Source: Mesorhizobium sp. STM 4661
Lineage (GTDB): Bacteria > Pseudomonadota > Alphaproteobacteria > Rhizobiales > Rhizobiaceae
Direction: 5' to 3'
Assembly (NCBI RefSeq): GCF_000359125.1
Contig: NZ_CAAF010000004.1
Location: 62,001-126,000, forward strand
DNA length: 64,000 bases
In this document: positions 8,800 to 18,286 of the stretch, piece after piece
Position numbering within the stretch: the first letter of the stretch is position 1
How the letters are laid out: each line of letters starts with the position of its first letter
The notes under the pieces: model-generated
Told to the model about the DNA's origin: nothing
The model's input: only the letters and a program-made list of their open reading frames with translations
The model's database searches: none
Position numbers and translations under genes: made by a program

Positions 8800-9558
8800 A
8801 TGACCATCGGCTTCTTCCGCAACCTGACCAAGCCCAAGCCTGCGCCCATCGTGGAGCGCGAGCATTGTGTCGCCGGCCGCACGCTGCCGCTCAAGATCGT
8901 CGAGAGCGATCGCGCGCGGCGGCTGACGCTGCGCATCGATTCCGGCGGCCGGGGCCTGCGCATCACCGTGCCGCCGGGCCTGCGCCGGGGCGAAGTGGAA
9001 AAATTCCTCGACCGCCATCAGGACTGGCTGGAGCAACGCTTGGCCAAGGTGCCCAACCGGCCGCAGGTGCGGCCGGGCATCAAGGTCCCGGTGCGCGGCG
9101 TGCCGCATCGCATCGTCCATGAACCGGCAAAGCGCGGCACCGTCACCATCTCGCGCGACGAGCGCGGTCCGCTGCTGATCGTGCATGGCGAGCGCATACA
9201 TCTGCCTCGCCGCATCGCCGATTTCCTCAAGCGCGAAGCCAAGCGCGAGATCGAGCGGCTGGTGGTCAAGCACACAGCCACGATCAACAAGCGCGCCAAG
9301 GCTATCCGCTTCAAGGACACGTCGAGCCGCTGGGGCTCCTGCACCTCCGACGGCAATTTGTCCTTCTCCTGGCGCATCATGATGGCGCCGGCGCCGGTCA
9401 TAAACTATCTCGTCGCGCATGAGGTGGCGCATCTCAAGGAGATGAACCACGGTCCGAAATTCTGGAAACTGTGCGAGCAGCTTTGCCCCGACACCGAGCG
9501 CTGCAAGGACTGGCTGAAGCGCAATGGCGGCGCGCTGCAGGCGATCATGTTCGATTGA
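8800..9558 (+). CDS. YgjP/DUF45-family zinc metallopeptidase
   Basis: A 252-residue protein with the gluzincin-like motif HEVAHLKEMNH: HExxH at residues 207-211 and a further His at 217. SSRWGSCTSDGNLSFSW (about residues 175-191) is the conserved WGSC region of the family. Members are annotated as M48-like or YgjP-like metal-dependent hydrolases; physiological substrates are poorly defined. The ATG at 8800 gives the expected length. Confidence 0.88.
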   Translation: MTIGFFRNLTKPKPAPIVEREHCVAGRTLPLKIVESDRARRLTLRIDSGGRGLRITVPPGLRRGEVEKFLDRHQDWLEQRLAKVPNRPQVRPGIKVPVRGVPHRIVHEPAKRGTVTISRDERGPLLIVHGERIHLPRRIADFLKREAKREIERLVVKHTATINKRAKAIRFKDTSSRWGSCTSDGNLSFSWRIMMAPAPVINYLVAHEVAHLKEMNHGPKFWKLCEQLCPDTERCKDWLKRNGGALQAIMFD

Positions 9559-9587
9559 CGCGCCCGGACCGGTCCGAGCCGGTCCGC

Positions 9588-9806
9588 TCAGTCATCATTC
9601 GCGGCGTTGAGGTCCTCCGGTCGCAAGCCTTCGTCGCCATGGCGCGGCCAAGGCAAAAAACTCTTCTCGAATTCATCGCCGCCGAAATAGTCGAGCGCGC
9701 GGTGGGCCTCGGCGCCGTTGAAGGCGGCCTTGTCCATCAAATGCGCAATGACCTCGCGGGCCTGCGCAATCTTTTGCCTGAGTTGGGCGACGGTTTCGTC
9801 CGCCAT
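9588..9806 (-). CDS. Small conserved hypothetical protein
   Basis: A 72-residue acidic protein (MADETVAQLRQKIAQAREV...) with an amphipathic N-terminal helix and an acidic C-terminus. A GGGAGC Shine-Dalgarno precedes the ATG at 9804-9806, which argues for this start rather than the 98-residue upstream alternative. Codon use resembles neighbouring genes. I do not recognise a family. It converges with the YgjP-like gene. Confidence 0.6.
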   Translation of the reverse strand: MADETVAQLRQKIAQAREVIAHLMDKAAFNGAEAHRALDYFGGDEFEKSFLPWPRHGDEGLRPEDLNAANDD

Positions 9807-9979
9807 GGTTTTGCTCCCGCCTGGATTGCCTGAGAGAAGGTAGCGCTTTGCGCGACGGCGGCAAATAGCGCGGCGCACAAGCACTACCCACGGATTTTAA
9901 GGACCGATTGAGAACTGGCGGCGGCCAGCCATGTCGGGTAACGCGCGAACCGCGAGGCAAGTGGCTATATTGCATCCCG

Positions 9980-10888
9980 CTAGGGAAGCGTTGACGCTTT
10001 GGGCAACCACTCTTCCATGAATTCGAGAAACGCCTGGACGCGCGGCGCGCGAAAACGCCCCTTTGGCGTCAGAGCCCACAGCGAAATCGTCTCCGAGCGA
10101 TTTACATCGGCCAGAATTTCCACAAGCCTGCCGTCGTGAACGGCTTGCCCGACTACAAAATCGGCGAGGCGGACAATCCCATGGCCCTCGATCGCCATAT
10201 CGAAAAGCATACCGACATTGTCGCAGGCGAAATTTCCTTTCGGCAGGAAGCGCACGATACCGTTTTCGGTTGCGATTGGCCAGGTCGTGGGCGAGGCCTG
10301 GCCCGACAGAGCCATGCAGTTGTGCCGCGCCAGGTCTGCAGCTGAAAGCGGGGTCCCGGCCCGCTGCAGATAGGATGGCGCGGCGCAAATCAATCGGCGC
10401 CCTTCTGCCAGTTTGCGGACCACCAGATCGGACCCAGCGGCCGGGCTACCGCGTATGACGAGGTCGGCTTGCTCGGCAACAGGATCAACGAGCCGGTCGG
10501 TCAAAGCGAGGTCCACCGAGACTTCGGGAAAACGTCGCAAAAAAGCGGGCAGCGCGTGCAACAGTGCCTGTCTGGCAAAGCCAGTGCTGGAATTGAGTCG
10601 CAAGTGGCCCTTGGGGCTGCTGCGGGTCGACGACACATCGTCCTCGGTTCGGCCAATGAGCTCCAGCACGTCGCGGGCACGTTCAAGATAGAGCGCACCT
10701 TCCGAGGTCAGCGCCAACCGTCTGGTGGTACGCGTCAGCAGACGAACGCCGAGCCGGTCTTCGAGGCGCGACACCAGCTTCGAGAGCGCAGAGGGCGTTA
10801 CGCGCAGTTCCAAGGCCGCCTTGGCGAATGAGCCAACATCCACGATGCGCACGAAGGCGGCCATTTCATCCGATGCAGCCATATTCAT
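9980..10888 (-). CDS. LysR-family transcriptional regulator
   Basis: A 302-residue regulator with an N-terminal winged helix-turn-helix (about residues 8-65, with GSFAKAALELRVTPSALSK and RLEDRLGVRLLTRTTRRL) and a C-terminal periplasmic-binding-like effector domain. The closest recognisable subgroup is the CrgA/AaeR type. It is divergent from trpF, but that does not prove it regulates trp genes. ATG at 10886-10888 was used; an ATG two codons downstream is equally possible. Confidence 0.9.
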   Translation of the reverse strand: MNMAASDEMAAFVRIVDVGSFAKAALELRVTPSALSKLVSRLEDRLGVRLLTRTTRRLALTSEGALYLERARDVLELIGRTEDDVSSTRSSPKGHLRLNSSTGFARQALLHALPAFLRRFPEVSVDLALTDRLVDPVAEQADLVIRGSPAAGSDLVVRKLAEGRRLICAAPSYLQRAGTPLSAADLARHNCMALSGQASPTTWPIATENGIVRFLPKGNFACDNVGMLFDMAIEGHGIVRLADFVVGQAVHDGRLVEILADVNRSETISLWALTPKGRFRAPRVQAFLEFMEEWLPKASTLP

Positions 10889-11134
10889 GATCCACAGTCA
10901 TGAGTGAGCTATCAATCTAACTGATTATGCGTCTTCCAGGAAATGATAATTAGGCGAATGACCGCTACCCCCCGGCGATTGCCGCCAATCGACTATGATC
11001 AGATCAGAACGGCTGCGGCGATCGAGCGCCGCAGGGCAATCAACGGATTTTATAGGGCAGTTTACAAACTGATCCGATCCACCTTTCGAAGGCTGTTCTC
11101 GACTCTTCTGCAATTTCATGGCAATCCCCGCGCC

Positions 11135-11794
11135 ATGGCGCTCGACATCAAGATATGCGGGTTGAAGACCGACAAGGCATTGGCTGCGGCATTGGCCGGC
11201 GGCGCCAGTTATGTCGGCTTTATTTTCTTTGCGAAGAGCCCGCGCTATGTCGAGCCGGCGGAAGCCGGCCGCTTGCGCGAAGCCGCAATCGGCAAGGCCC
11301 AGGCGGTCGCTGTGACGGTCGACGCCAGCAATGCGTTCCTGGATGAGATCGTCGAAAAGATGCATCCCGACATGCTGCAGCTTCATGGTTCGGAAACGCC
11401 CGAGCGCGTGGCCGCGATCAAGGCCCGCCATGGCCTGCCGGTGATGAAGGCGCTGCCGGTCGGCGAGGCGGCCGATCTGGAGCGGATAAAACCTTTCATC
11501 GGCATTGCCGACCGTTTCCTGTTCGACGCCAAGCCGCCTAGAGGTTCGGAACTGCCGGGTGGCAATGGCATCGCCTTCGACTGGCACATTCTGGCCGGTC
11601 TTGACGCCGGCGTCGATTACATGCTTTCCGGTGGGCTCAACGCCGCCAATATCGGCGATGCCCTTCGGCTTGCCAGCCCGCCCGCAATTGACATTTCCTC
11701 GGGTGTGGAAAGCGCACCGGGCGTCAAGGATCCGGCGCTGATCGAACAGTTTTTCCGGGCCGTCAGAGCCGCGCGGAACACCCGCGCAGCCTGA
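11135..11794 (+). CDS. trpF: Phosphoribosylanthranilate isomerase
   Basis: TrpF converts N-(5-phosphoribosyl)-anthranilate to CdRP in tryptophan synthesis. The 219-residue (beta/alpha)8 protein begins MALDIKICGLKTDKAL (the ICGLK motif carries the catalytic Cys), includes DMLQLHGSE, and ends with the phosphate-binding segment DISSGVES. It heads a trpF-trpB-[CBS-HEPN]-trpA-accD-folC run. The frame is open a further 64 codons upstream to an ATG at 10943; the shorter start matches the family, although its Shine-Dalgarno is weak. Confidence 0.93.
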   Translation: MALDIKICGLKTDKALAAALAGGASYVGFIFFAKSPRYVEPAEAGRLREAAIGKAQAVAVTVDASNAFLDEIVEKMHPDMLQLHGSETPERVAAIKARHGLPVMKALPVGEAADLERIKPFIGIADRFLFDAKPPRGSELPGGNGIAFDWHILAGLDAGVDYMLSGGLNAANIGDALRLASPPAIDISSGVESAPGVKDPALIEQFFRAVRAARNTRAA

Positions 11795-11806
11795 AGGATA
11801 GAACCC

Positions 11807-11857
11807 GGAGCATGTCCCGGAAAAATGGAAACCGGTTTTCCGACAAGGACATGCTCC
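11807..11857. repeat. Intergenic palindrome between trpF and trpB
   Basis: Arms GGAGCATGTCC (about 11807-11817) and GGACATGCTCC (11847-11857) enclose a smaller palindrome around ACCGGTTTTCC. It belongs to the same style of rhizobial intergenic palindrome seen at 15027, 35507 and 42337. Confidence 0.75.
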
Positions 11858-11881
11858 AAAACAAGAAGTAGGAGATCGGCG

Positions 11882-13132
11882 ATGGACAAGCCGGCGATAC
11901 CCAATTCCTTCCGCACCGGACCCGACGAACAAGGCATGTTCGGCATCTTTGGCGGCCGTTTCGTCGCCGAGACGCTGATGCCGCTGATCCTCGACCTGGA
12001 GCGGCACTGGAACGAGGTCAAGAACGATCCGGACTTCAAGGCCGAACTGACTGATCTCTCGACCCACTATGCCGGGCGGCCGTCGAAGCTTTATTTCGCC
12101 GAAGGCCTGACCAGGCATCTTCGTGAGGTTTCCTCGGCGAAGGGCCGCGGGGGCGGCGCCAAGGTCTACTTCAAGCGCGAGGACCTGAACCACACCGGCT
12201 CGCACAAGATCAACAATTGCCTCGGCCAGATCCTGCTGGCCAAGCGCATGGGCAAGAAGCGCATCATCGCCGAGACGGGTGCCGGCCAACACGGCGTCGC
12301 GGCGGCCACGGTGGCGGCGCGCTTCGGCTTCCCCTGCGTGGTCTATATGGGCGCCACCGACGTCGCCCGCCAAAGCCCGAACGTCTTTCGCATGAAGCTG
12401 CTCGGCGCCGAGGTCAGGCCGGTGACCGCCGGCCACGGCACGCTGAAGGACGCCATGAACGAGGCCTTGCGCGACTGGGTGACCAATGTCGAGGATACTT
12501 ATTACCTGATCGGCACCGCCGCCGGTCCGCATCCCTATCCGGAGCTGGTGCGCGACTTCCAGTCGGTGATCGGCACCGAGGCGCGCGCCCAGATTCTCGA
12601 GCAGGAAGGCCGGCTTCCCGACACCATCATCGCCTGCGTCGGCGGCGGCTCGAACGCCATCGGCTTGTTCCATCCCTTCCTCGACGACAGGCAAGTGCGC
12701 ATCATCGGCATCGAAGCCGGCGGCCGCGGCCTCGACGGCGTCGAACATTGCGCCTCGATGAACGCCGGCGCGCCCGGCGTGCTGCACGGCAACCGCACCT
12801 ATCTCTTGCAGAACGCCGACGGCCAGATCATGGACGGCCATTCGATCTCGGCCGGCCTCGATTATCCGGGTGTCGGTCCCGAACATTCCTGGCTGCGCGA
12901 TAGCGGCCGCGTCGAATATGTGCCGATCCTCGACGACGAGGCGCTGGAAGCCTTCAAACTGACGACGCGGGTCGAGGGCATCATTCCGGCGCTGGAATCG
13001 GCGCATGCCATCGCGCATGCGGTCAAGATCGTGCCAGATATGGATAAGGACCAGATCGTCATCGTCAACCTGTCCGGCCGGGGCGACAAAGACGTGCACA
13101 CGGTGGCCAGCATGCTGGGCATGGAGATCTGA
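11882..13132 (+). CDS. trpB: Tryptophan synthase beta chain
   Basis: The PLP-dependent beta subunit condenses indole with serine. The 416-residue protein has the PLP-lysine motif in [10 protein letters not shown], the phosphate-binding GGGSNAIG and the C-terminal SGRGDKD. The ATG at 11882 has a GGAG Shine-Dalgarno; an upstream in-frame start would begin inside the palindrome. The stop TGA shares its last base with the ATG of the CBS-HEPN gene, which separates trpB from trpA. Confidence 0.98.
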   Translation: MDKPAIPNSFRTGPDEQGMFGIFGGRFVAETLMPLILDLERHWNEVKNDPDFKAELTDLSTHYAGRPSKLYFAEGLTRHLREVSSAKGRGGGAKVYFKREDLNHTGSHKINNCLGQILLAKRMGKKRIIAETGAGQHGVAAATVAARFGFPCVVYMGATDVARQSPNVFRMKLLGAEVRPVTAGHGTLKDAMNEALRDWVTNVEDTYYLIGTAAGPHPYPELVRDFQSVIGTEARAQILEQEGRLPDTIIACVGGGSNAIGLFHPFLDDRQVRIIGIEAGGRGLDGVEHCASMNAGAPGVLHGNRTYLLQNADGQIMDGHSISAGLDYPGVGPEHSWLRDSGRVEYVPILDDEALEAFKLTTRVEGIIPALESAHAIAHAVKIVPDMDKDQIVIVNLSGRGDKDVHTVASMLGMEI

Positions 13133-14172
13133 TGACCTACAATCTGCTCCATCCGTTAGAAGCGTATGGATCCTCAGAAGAAATCCTGCAGGAAGTATCT
13201 GAGGGTCTGCAAGCTGGGTCGGAACCTCCCCGCCTCACTGTTAGAGAGTTTCTAAAATGGTTTGATGCCCAGCGGCGAGGACCAAACATCGTTGCTTGGA
13301 TTGACGATCTTCTCAGCGAAGCGAAACTCGAAACCAAGCCCAACTACGTCAATACCTATATCGACGACGACATCTCAATTGTAGCTCTCTCCCCACCTGA
13401 CAAAGCTTCAGCCGAAAAAAGCGCCGAAGCGGTTAGCCTTTCGGATCCTGTCTTACGCATTGGTTCGCTAAAGTCCGGGAAAGCTGCGCCATTGGTGGTG
13501 ACGCCAAACGATTCGCTTAGACACGCCATTACACTAATGATGGTGAATGATTTCTCGCAACTTCCGGTGGTAACCGGTCCAAGAGACATCAAAGGGATCA
13601 TTTCTTGGAAAACTATCGGGGAACGACTGGCGTCGAAGGTCAAGGGCGAAGAGGTCCGGCACTTCATTGAGCCGGCAAATATTGTCCCCCATGACGCTTC
13701 ATTCTTCAAGAGTATCCCCGGAATTATTGAGCACGAGCACGTGCTCGTCCGAGGAGAAGACAATTCATTGGCGTCTATTCTAACTACAACGGATCTGAGC
13801 GATCAATTTCTGCAACTCACAGAGCCATTTCTTCTCATAAATGAAATAGAAAATCATGTGCGGTTACTCTTGCAAAATTGGGCGGATCTTTCAAAGCCTA
13901 ATCTTGCAAACGTCTGTAAGCTAGACGATTCGTACACAAATATTTTTGACCTCTCTTTCGGTGACTATGTTAGGATTTTTCAAAGTGACCTTATATCGGA
14001 TCCGTTTCCTCTGAATATAGACAGAAAAGAATTTTGCACCACAATAGATCAGATAAGGGGAATACGTAACGACGTTATGCATTTTAGCGCAGACCCAACT
14101 CCTCCGGAATCAATTTTCAAACTGCGCAAGGTGTCAGAGTATCTTCGAAAATTGCAGGTTCTAACATCATGA
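13132..14172 (+). CDS. CBS-pair protein with C-terminal HEPN-like domain, inserted between trpB and trpA
   Basis: A 346-residue protein unrelated to tryptophan synthesis. Residues about 34-86 form an N-terminal domain with the pattern [14 protein letters not shown]. Residues about 108-228 contain two CBS motifs ([17 protein letters not shown]...FSQLPVV, then a more divergent repeat ending [10 protein letters not shown]). Residues about 235-346 are helical and contain [11 protein letters not shown], where R312-x4-H317 matches the HEPN ribonuclease signature. The DNA is visibly AT-richer than its neighbours and uses TTA, ATA and AGA codons. The start overlaps the trpB stop (TGATG) and the stop overlaps the trpA start (ATGA). 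Likely a horizontally acquired, perhaps defence- or toxin-related gene; function is inferred. Confidence 0.8.
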   Translation: MTYNLLHPLEAYGSSEEILQEVSEGLQAGSEPPRLTVREFLKWFDAQRRGPNIVAWIDDLLSEAKLETKPNYVNTYIDDDISIVALSPPDKASAEKSAEAVSLSDPVLRIGSLKSGKAAPLVVTPNDSLRHAITLMMVNDFSQLPVVTGPRDIKGIISWKTIGERLASKVKGEEVRHFIEPANIVPHDASFFKSIPGIIEHEHVLVRGEDNSLASILTTTDLSDQFLQLTEPFLLINEIENHVRLLLQNWADLSKPNLANVCKLDDSYTNIFDLSFGDYVRIFQSDLISDPFPLNIDRKEFCTTIDQIRGIRNDVMHFSADPTPPESIFKLRKVSEYLRKLQVLTS

Positions 14173-15008
14173 CCACCCGCATCGACCGCCGCATGGCAAA
14201 ACTGAAATCCGAAGGCCGCCCGGCGCTTGTCACCTATTTCATGAGCGGCGACCCGGACTACGACACCGCTTTGTCGATCATGAAGGCGCTGCCCAAGGCG
14301 GGCGCCGACATCATCGAAATGGGCATGCCGTTCTCCGATCCGATGGCCGACGGGCCGGCGATCCAGGCGGCCGGCCTGCGGGCGCTGAAAGGCGGCCAGA
14401 CGCTGGTCAAGACGCTGAAGATGGCGTCGGAATTCCGCGCCGCTGACCAGGAAACGCCGATCGTGCTGATGGGCTACTACAATCCGATCTATATCCATGG
14501 CGTCGACCGCTTCCTGAGCGACGCGCTGGCCAGCGGCATAGACGGGCTGATCGTCGTCGACCTGCCGCCGGAGATGGACGAGGAATTGTGCATTCCGGCG
14601 CTCAAGGCGGGGATCAACTTCATCCGGCTGGCGACGCCGACCACCGACGACAAGCGCTTGCCCAAGGTGCTGCAGAACACCTCCGGCTTCGTCTACTACG
14701 TGTCGATGACCGGCATCACCGGTTCCGCGCTGGCCGACACCGGCAAGGTGGCGGCGGCTGTCAAGTGCATCAAGGGCCATACCGACCTGCCGGTCTGCGT
14801 CGGCTTCGGTGTCAAGACCGCCGAGCAGGCGCGCGTGATCGGCGCCAATGCCGATGGCGTCGTCGTCGGCACCGCGATCGTCAATGCCGTCGCCAATGTG
14901 CTGGGGCCGAAGGGCGAGAAGACCGCCGACCCGGCCGAGGCGGTCGCCACGCTGGTCAGCGGCCTTGCCCAGGGTGTGCGCGCGGCTCGCCTTGCTGCCG
15001 CCGAATAG
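14169..15008 (+). CDS. trpA: Tryptophan synthase alpha chain
   Basis: The alpha subunit cleaves indole-3-glycerol phosphate to indole, which channels to TrpB. The 279-residue TIM barrel has the catalytic Glu in [17 protein letters not shown] and the Asp in [11 protein letters not shown], plus the phosphate-binding [11 protein letters not shown]. Its ATG overlaps the stop of the CBS-HEPN gene (ATGA), so efficient trpA translation may depend on translation of that gene. Confidence 0.98.
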   Translation: MTTRIDRRMAKLKSEGRPALVTYFMSGDPDYDTALSIMKALPKAGADIIEMGMPFSDPMADGPAIQAAGLRALKGGQTLVKTLKMASEFRAADQETPIVLMGYYNPIYIHGVDRFLSDALASGIDGLIVVDLPPEMDEELCIPALKAGINFIRLATPTTDDKRLPKVLQNTSGFVYYVSMTGITGSALADTGKVAAAVKCIKGHTDLPVCVGFGVKTAEQARVIGANADGVVVGTAIVNAVANVLGPKGEKTADPAEAVATLVSGLAQGVRAARLAAAE

Positions 15009-15026
15009 TCTTCCTAGATCAGGTTT

Positions 15027-15075
15027 GTGCATGTCGTTATCCCAAAACCGGTTCCCACTTTTGGGCGACATGCAC
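15027..15075. repeat. Intergenic palindrome between trpA and accD
   Basis: GTGCATGTCG (from 15027) and CGACATGCAC (to 15075) bracket CCCAAAA, a central segment and TTTTGGG, giving a long stem-loop. It is nearly the same unit as the two copies between chvG and chvI. Confidence 0.85.
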
Positions 15076-15105
15076 TAACTCTTCGTCAGGACAGGAGCCG
15101 AAGCG

Positions 15106-16032
15106 ATGAACTGGATCACCAACTACGTCCGCCCGAAGATCAACTCGATGCTCGGCCGGCGCACCGACATGCCCGAGAATCTCTGGATCAAGGATCCCGA
15201 GACCGGCGAGATGGTCTTCCACAAGGATCTGGAGCAGAACCAGTTCGTCATCCCGGCCTCCGGCCATCACATGAAGATCTCGGCCAAGGAGCGGCTGAAA
15301 TACTTCCTCGACGACGGCAAATACGAGACGCTCGACAACCCCAAGGTGGTGCTGGATCCGCTGAAGTTCCGCGACGAGAAGCGCTACACCGATCGGTTGA
15401 AGGACGCCAAGGCCAAGACCGGGCTGGAGGATGCGATCGTCAATGCGCTCGGAACCGTCGAGGGCCTGCCGGTGGTGGTGACGGTGCAGGATTTTGCTTT
15501 CATGGGCGGCTCGCTCGGCATGGCGGCGGGCGACGCGATCGTGCATGCCTTCGAGGTCGCCTTGCAACGCAAGCGGCCACTGATCCTGTTCGCGGCCTCG
15601 GGCGGCGCCCGCATGCAGGAAGGCATCCTGTCGCTGATGCAGTTGCCGCGCACCACGGTCGGCGTCGACCGGCTGAAGGAGGCCGGCCTGCCCTATATCG
15701 TGGTGCTGACCAACCCGACTACCGGCGGCGTTACCGCCTCCTATGCGATGCTGGGTGATGTGCACATCGCCGAGCCAGGCGCGCTGATCGGCTTTGCCGG
15801 GCCGCGCGTCATCGAACAGACCATCCGGGAAAAACTGCCCGATGGCTTCCAGCGCGCCGAATATCTGATGGAGCACGGCATGGTCGACATGGTGGTGTCG
15901 AGGCTGGAGATGCGCCAGACGATCGCGCGGCTCCTGAAAATGCTGCTCAAGGTTCCGCAGGAGGAGAAGCCGCTGGAGCCGGAAATCCTGCCGCCGGCGA
16001 CGATCCCGGCGGAAGCGCGCCCGCAGGCCTGA
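15106..16032 (+). CDS. accD: Acetyl-CoA carboxylase carboxyltransferase subunit beta, without the zinc ribbon
   Basis: AccD with AccA transfers the carboxyl group from biotin to acetyl-CoA to make malonyl-CoA. The 308-residue carboxyltransferase domain is intact ([41 protein letters not shown]). The N-terminal region that carries four zinc-binding Cys in E. coli reads [19 protein letters not shown] and later IPASGHHMK, with no Cys; I see no Cys in the whole protein. It is followed by folC, the frequent accD-folC pairing. Confidence 0.96.
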   Translation: MNWITNYVRPKINSMLGRRTDMPENLWIKDPETGEMVFHKDLEQNQFVIPASGHHMKISAKERLKYFLDDGKYETLDNPKVVLDPLKFRDEKRYTDRLKDAKAKTGLEDAIVNALGTVEGLPVVVTVQDFAFMGGSLGMAAGDAIVHAFEVALQRKRPLILFAASGGARMQEGILSLMQLPRTTVGVDRLKEAGLPYIVVLTNPTTGGVTASYAMLGDVHIAEPGALIGFAGPRVIEQTIREKLPDGFQRAEYLMEHGMVDMVVSRLEMRQTIARLLKMLLKVPQEEKPLEPEILPPATIPAEARPQA

Positions 16033-16094
16033 CGCGATATTCTTAGCCACGAACCGCGATTGCGCGCGATCCATCGCGCGCTTAGGATTCGCTT

Positions 16095-17420
16095 ATGACA
16101 ACGCTTGCCGCCGACCGCGAAATCGAAGCCCTGATGGCGCTTCATCCGAAGGGCTTCGACCTTTCGCTCGACCGCATCTCACGATTGCTCGAGCGGCTGG
16201 GCGATCCGCAGGATCATCTGCCGCCGGTCATCCACATCGCCGGCACCAACGGCAAGGGCTCGTGCGCCGCCTTCTCGCGGGCGTTGCTGGAAGCCTCCGG
16301 CCATCTCGTCCATGTGCACACGTCGCCACATCTGGTGAACTGGCATGAACGCTACCGGCTGGCCGCCGAGGGCGGCGGCAGGCTGGTCGACGATGATGTC
16401 TTCGCCGATGCCATTGCGCGCGTCGCCAAGGCCAATGAAGGCCAAAAGATCACCGTTTTCGAGATCCTCACCGCCGTCACCTTCCTCTTGTTTTCCGAGC
16501 ATCCGGCCGAAGCCGCCATCGTCGAGGTCGGGCTCGGCGGCCGCTTCGACGCGACCAATGTCATCGCCAGGCCGGCAGTGTCGGTGATCATGCCGGTCTC
16601 GCTCGACCATGAAGCCTATCTCGGCGACCGGGTCGAACTGATCGCCGCCGAAAAGGCCGGCATCATCAAGCGCGGCTGCCCGGTGGTCATCGGCGCGCAG
16701 GAGAGCGACACGGCGTTGCAGGTGCTGATCGAAACCGCCGAGCGGCTGGACTGCCCGACCTTCGTCTACGGCCAGGATTTCCTCGCCTTCGAGGAAAACG
16801 GCCGCATGGTCTACCAGGACGAGGACGGGCTGATGGACCTGCCTCAGCCGCGGCTGCCGGGGCGTCATCAGTTTGCCAATGCGGCCGCGGCAATCGCGGC
16901 GGTCAAGGCAGCCGGCTTCGAGATCAGCCACCGCGCCGCCGAAAAGGCGATGGCCAGTGTCGCCTGGCCGGGCCGCATGCAAAAGCTGCCGCAGGGCAGA
17001 CTGACGGATCTGGCGCCGAAGGGCGCCGACATCTGGCTCGACGGCGGGCACAATCCGGGAGCGGGCATCGTTGTTGCCGAAGCGTTGGCCGAACAGGAGG
17101 AAAAGAACCCACGGCCGCTTTTCCTGATCGCCGGCATGATCAACACCAAGGACCAGGCCGGCTACTTCCGCGCCTTCAAGGGCTTGGTGCGGCACGTCTA
17201 CACAGTGCCGGTGAGCCTCAGCGAGGCCGGCGTGCCGAATGACGAACTGGCGATACGCGCCACCGAGGCCGGGCTGTCGGCCGAGCCGGTCAGTTCCGTC
17301 GCCAGCGCGCTGATGCTGCTGCGCGACAGCTGGGACGGGCAACCGCCACGCATCCTGATCGGCGGCTCATTGTACCTGGCCGGCGCGGTGCTTGACGAAA
17401 ACGGCACGCCGCCGACCTGA
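16095..17420 (+). CDS. folC: Bifunctional folylpolyglutamate/dihydrofolate synthase
   Basis: Adds glutamate to dihydropteroate and to folates. The 441-residue Mur-ligase-fold protein has the P-loop HIAGTNGKGSCAAFS (about residues 46-60), the TSPHLVNWHERY segment, and EVGLGGRFDATNV. The start is an ATG 62 bases after accD. It is the last gene of the trpFBA-accD-folC run. Confidence 0.96.
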   Translation: MTTLAADREIEALMALHPKGFDLSLDRISRLLERLGDPQDHLPPVIHIAGTNGKGSCAAFSRALLEASGHLVHVHTSPHLVNWHERYRLAAEGGGRLVDDDVFADAIARVAKANEGQKITVFEILTAVTFLLFSEHPAEAAIVEVGLGGRFDATNVIARPAVSVIMPVSLDHEAYLGDRVELIAAEKAGIIKRGCPVVIGAQESDTALQVLIETAERLDCPTFVYGQDFLAFEENGRMVYQDEDGLMDLPQPRLPGRHQFANAAAAIAAVKAAGFEISHRAAEKAMASVAWPGRMQKLPQGRLTDLAPKGADIWLDGGHNPGAGIVVAEALAEQEEKNPRPLFLIAGMINTKDQAGYFRAFKGLVRHVYTVPVSLSEAGVPNDELAIRATEAGLSAEPVSSVASALMLLRDSWDGQPPRILIGGSLYLAGAVLDENGTPPT

Positions 17421-17510
17421 GACGCTGACAGCTTCACAGCTGACGCGGTTTCCGTGCCTCCGGCAGTGAAACCTGCCTTGGCGCTCGGCTCGACAGGTTT
17501 TAGAGGTCGT

Positions 17511-17924
17511 TCAGAAATCCCATGGTGAAATCAGGTCAAGGCTGGTCGCGCCAAAGTCACTCAGATTGCGCGTTGCCAGCCGACCACCGTTCACGCGCGC
17601 GATCGCGGCAATCATGCCGTCGGGAGCTGACATGCCACGGCCTTTGCGCGCTGCCGTTCCCATGATCTCACCATAGGCAAGGGCAGCTTCTTCTGTCAGC
17701 CCAAAAATCCGGTCAGCAAACCGACGACGCCATTGAGAGAGTCCCCGCTCCAAGCGATCGGCACGCTCGTCAGGCCGTATTTTTTGAATACCAAAGGCAA
17801 TTTCAGCAATCGTCACGGTAGGAAGTGCCAGTTCAGCATCATACCGGACAAGCCAGGCCACAACGGCTGGGTCCGGTGCGTTCTTCAGAGTCTCCGAAAT
17901 CACGTTGGTATCGATGAAAATCAA
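17511..17924 (-). CDS. PIN-domain toxin, VapC type
   Basis: A 137-residue PIN ribonuclease. The conserved acidic residues are visible at D5 (MIFIDTNVISE), E41 (TIAEIAFG), D102 (SAPDGMIAA) and D123 (NLSDFG). VapC toxins cleave RNA, often initiator tRNA, when not held by VapB. The start overlaps the antitoxin stop by 4 bases, the usual arrangement. All catalytic positions look intact. Confidence 0.92.
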   Translation of the reverse strand: MIFIDTNVISETLKNAPDPAVVAWLVRYDAELALPTVTIAEIAFGIQKIRPDERADRLERGLSQWRRRFADRIFGLTEEAALAYGEIMGTAARKGRGMSAPDGMIAAIARVNGGRLATRNLSDFGATSLDLISPWDF

Positions 17925-18169
17925 AGATCAAGTCCTGTATGAGCTTGGCGGTCTTCGCGGATGATTTTCTCCAGATCAATGTCAGCACCACTGCTTGCCG
18001 TCAGGCGGGCATAGAAAGAGGAGGCGGGCTCGCGGCCCGCTTCACGAATTTCATAGGATTCAAGCGCGCGTTCGACCACATCGGCTATCGAACGATTTTC
18101 GCGACGAGCAAGTCTGTGGGCCAGATCGCGTGCTTTTGCGCTGCGCACGGAGAGCTGTGGTTCGGCCAT
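17921..18169 (-). CDS. VapB-type antitoxin (Rv0623/PSK-like)
   Basis: An 82-residue protein beginning MAEPQLSVRSAKARDLAHRL, with the short RHH-like N-terminus and RSIADVVERALESYE typical of the PSK_trans_fac antitoxins paired with PIN toxins. The ATG at 18167-18169 has AGGAGG 6 bases upstream; a TTG two codons earlier would abut the Shine-Dalgarno and is less likely. It overlaps the downstream toxin gene. It presumably autoregulates through the palindrome upstream. Confidence 0.88.
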   Translation of the reverse strand: MAEPQLSVRSAKARDLAHRLARRENRSIADVVERALESYEIREAGREPASSFYARLTASSGADIDLEKIIREDRQAHTGLDL

Positions 18170-18191
18170 TTTCAACCTCCTGTTTGCAAAA

Positions 18192-18246
18192 GATATACAC
18201 CTGCGCAGGGCTTGCCATCAAGATGGCAATTGACAGCTTGCCATCA
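18192..18246 (-). promoter_or_regulatory. Predicted promoter and operator of the VapBC pair
   Basis: On the minus strand a -35-like TTGATG (18216-18221) and -10-like TATATC (18192-18197) are 18 bases apart. The -35 lies inside a perfect palindrome TTGCCATC-AA-GATGGCAA (18212-18229), and a third half-site TTGCCATC is at 18239-18246. This is a typical layout for antitoxin autorepression. Confidence 0.65.
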
Positions 18247-18286
18247 GACATCGCGCGAGTCGGACCGTCTGCCCATCTCAGGGCAT

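Noticed and set aside
10925..13099. 724-codon minus-strand open frame opposite trpF/trpB
   Set aside because: Antisense shadow of well-supported trp genes.
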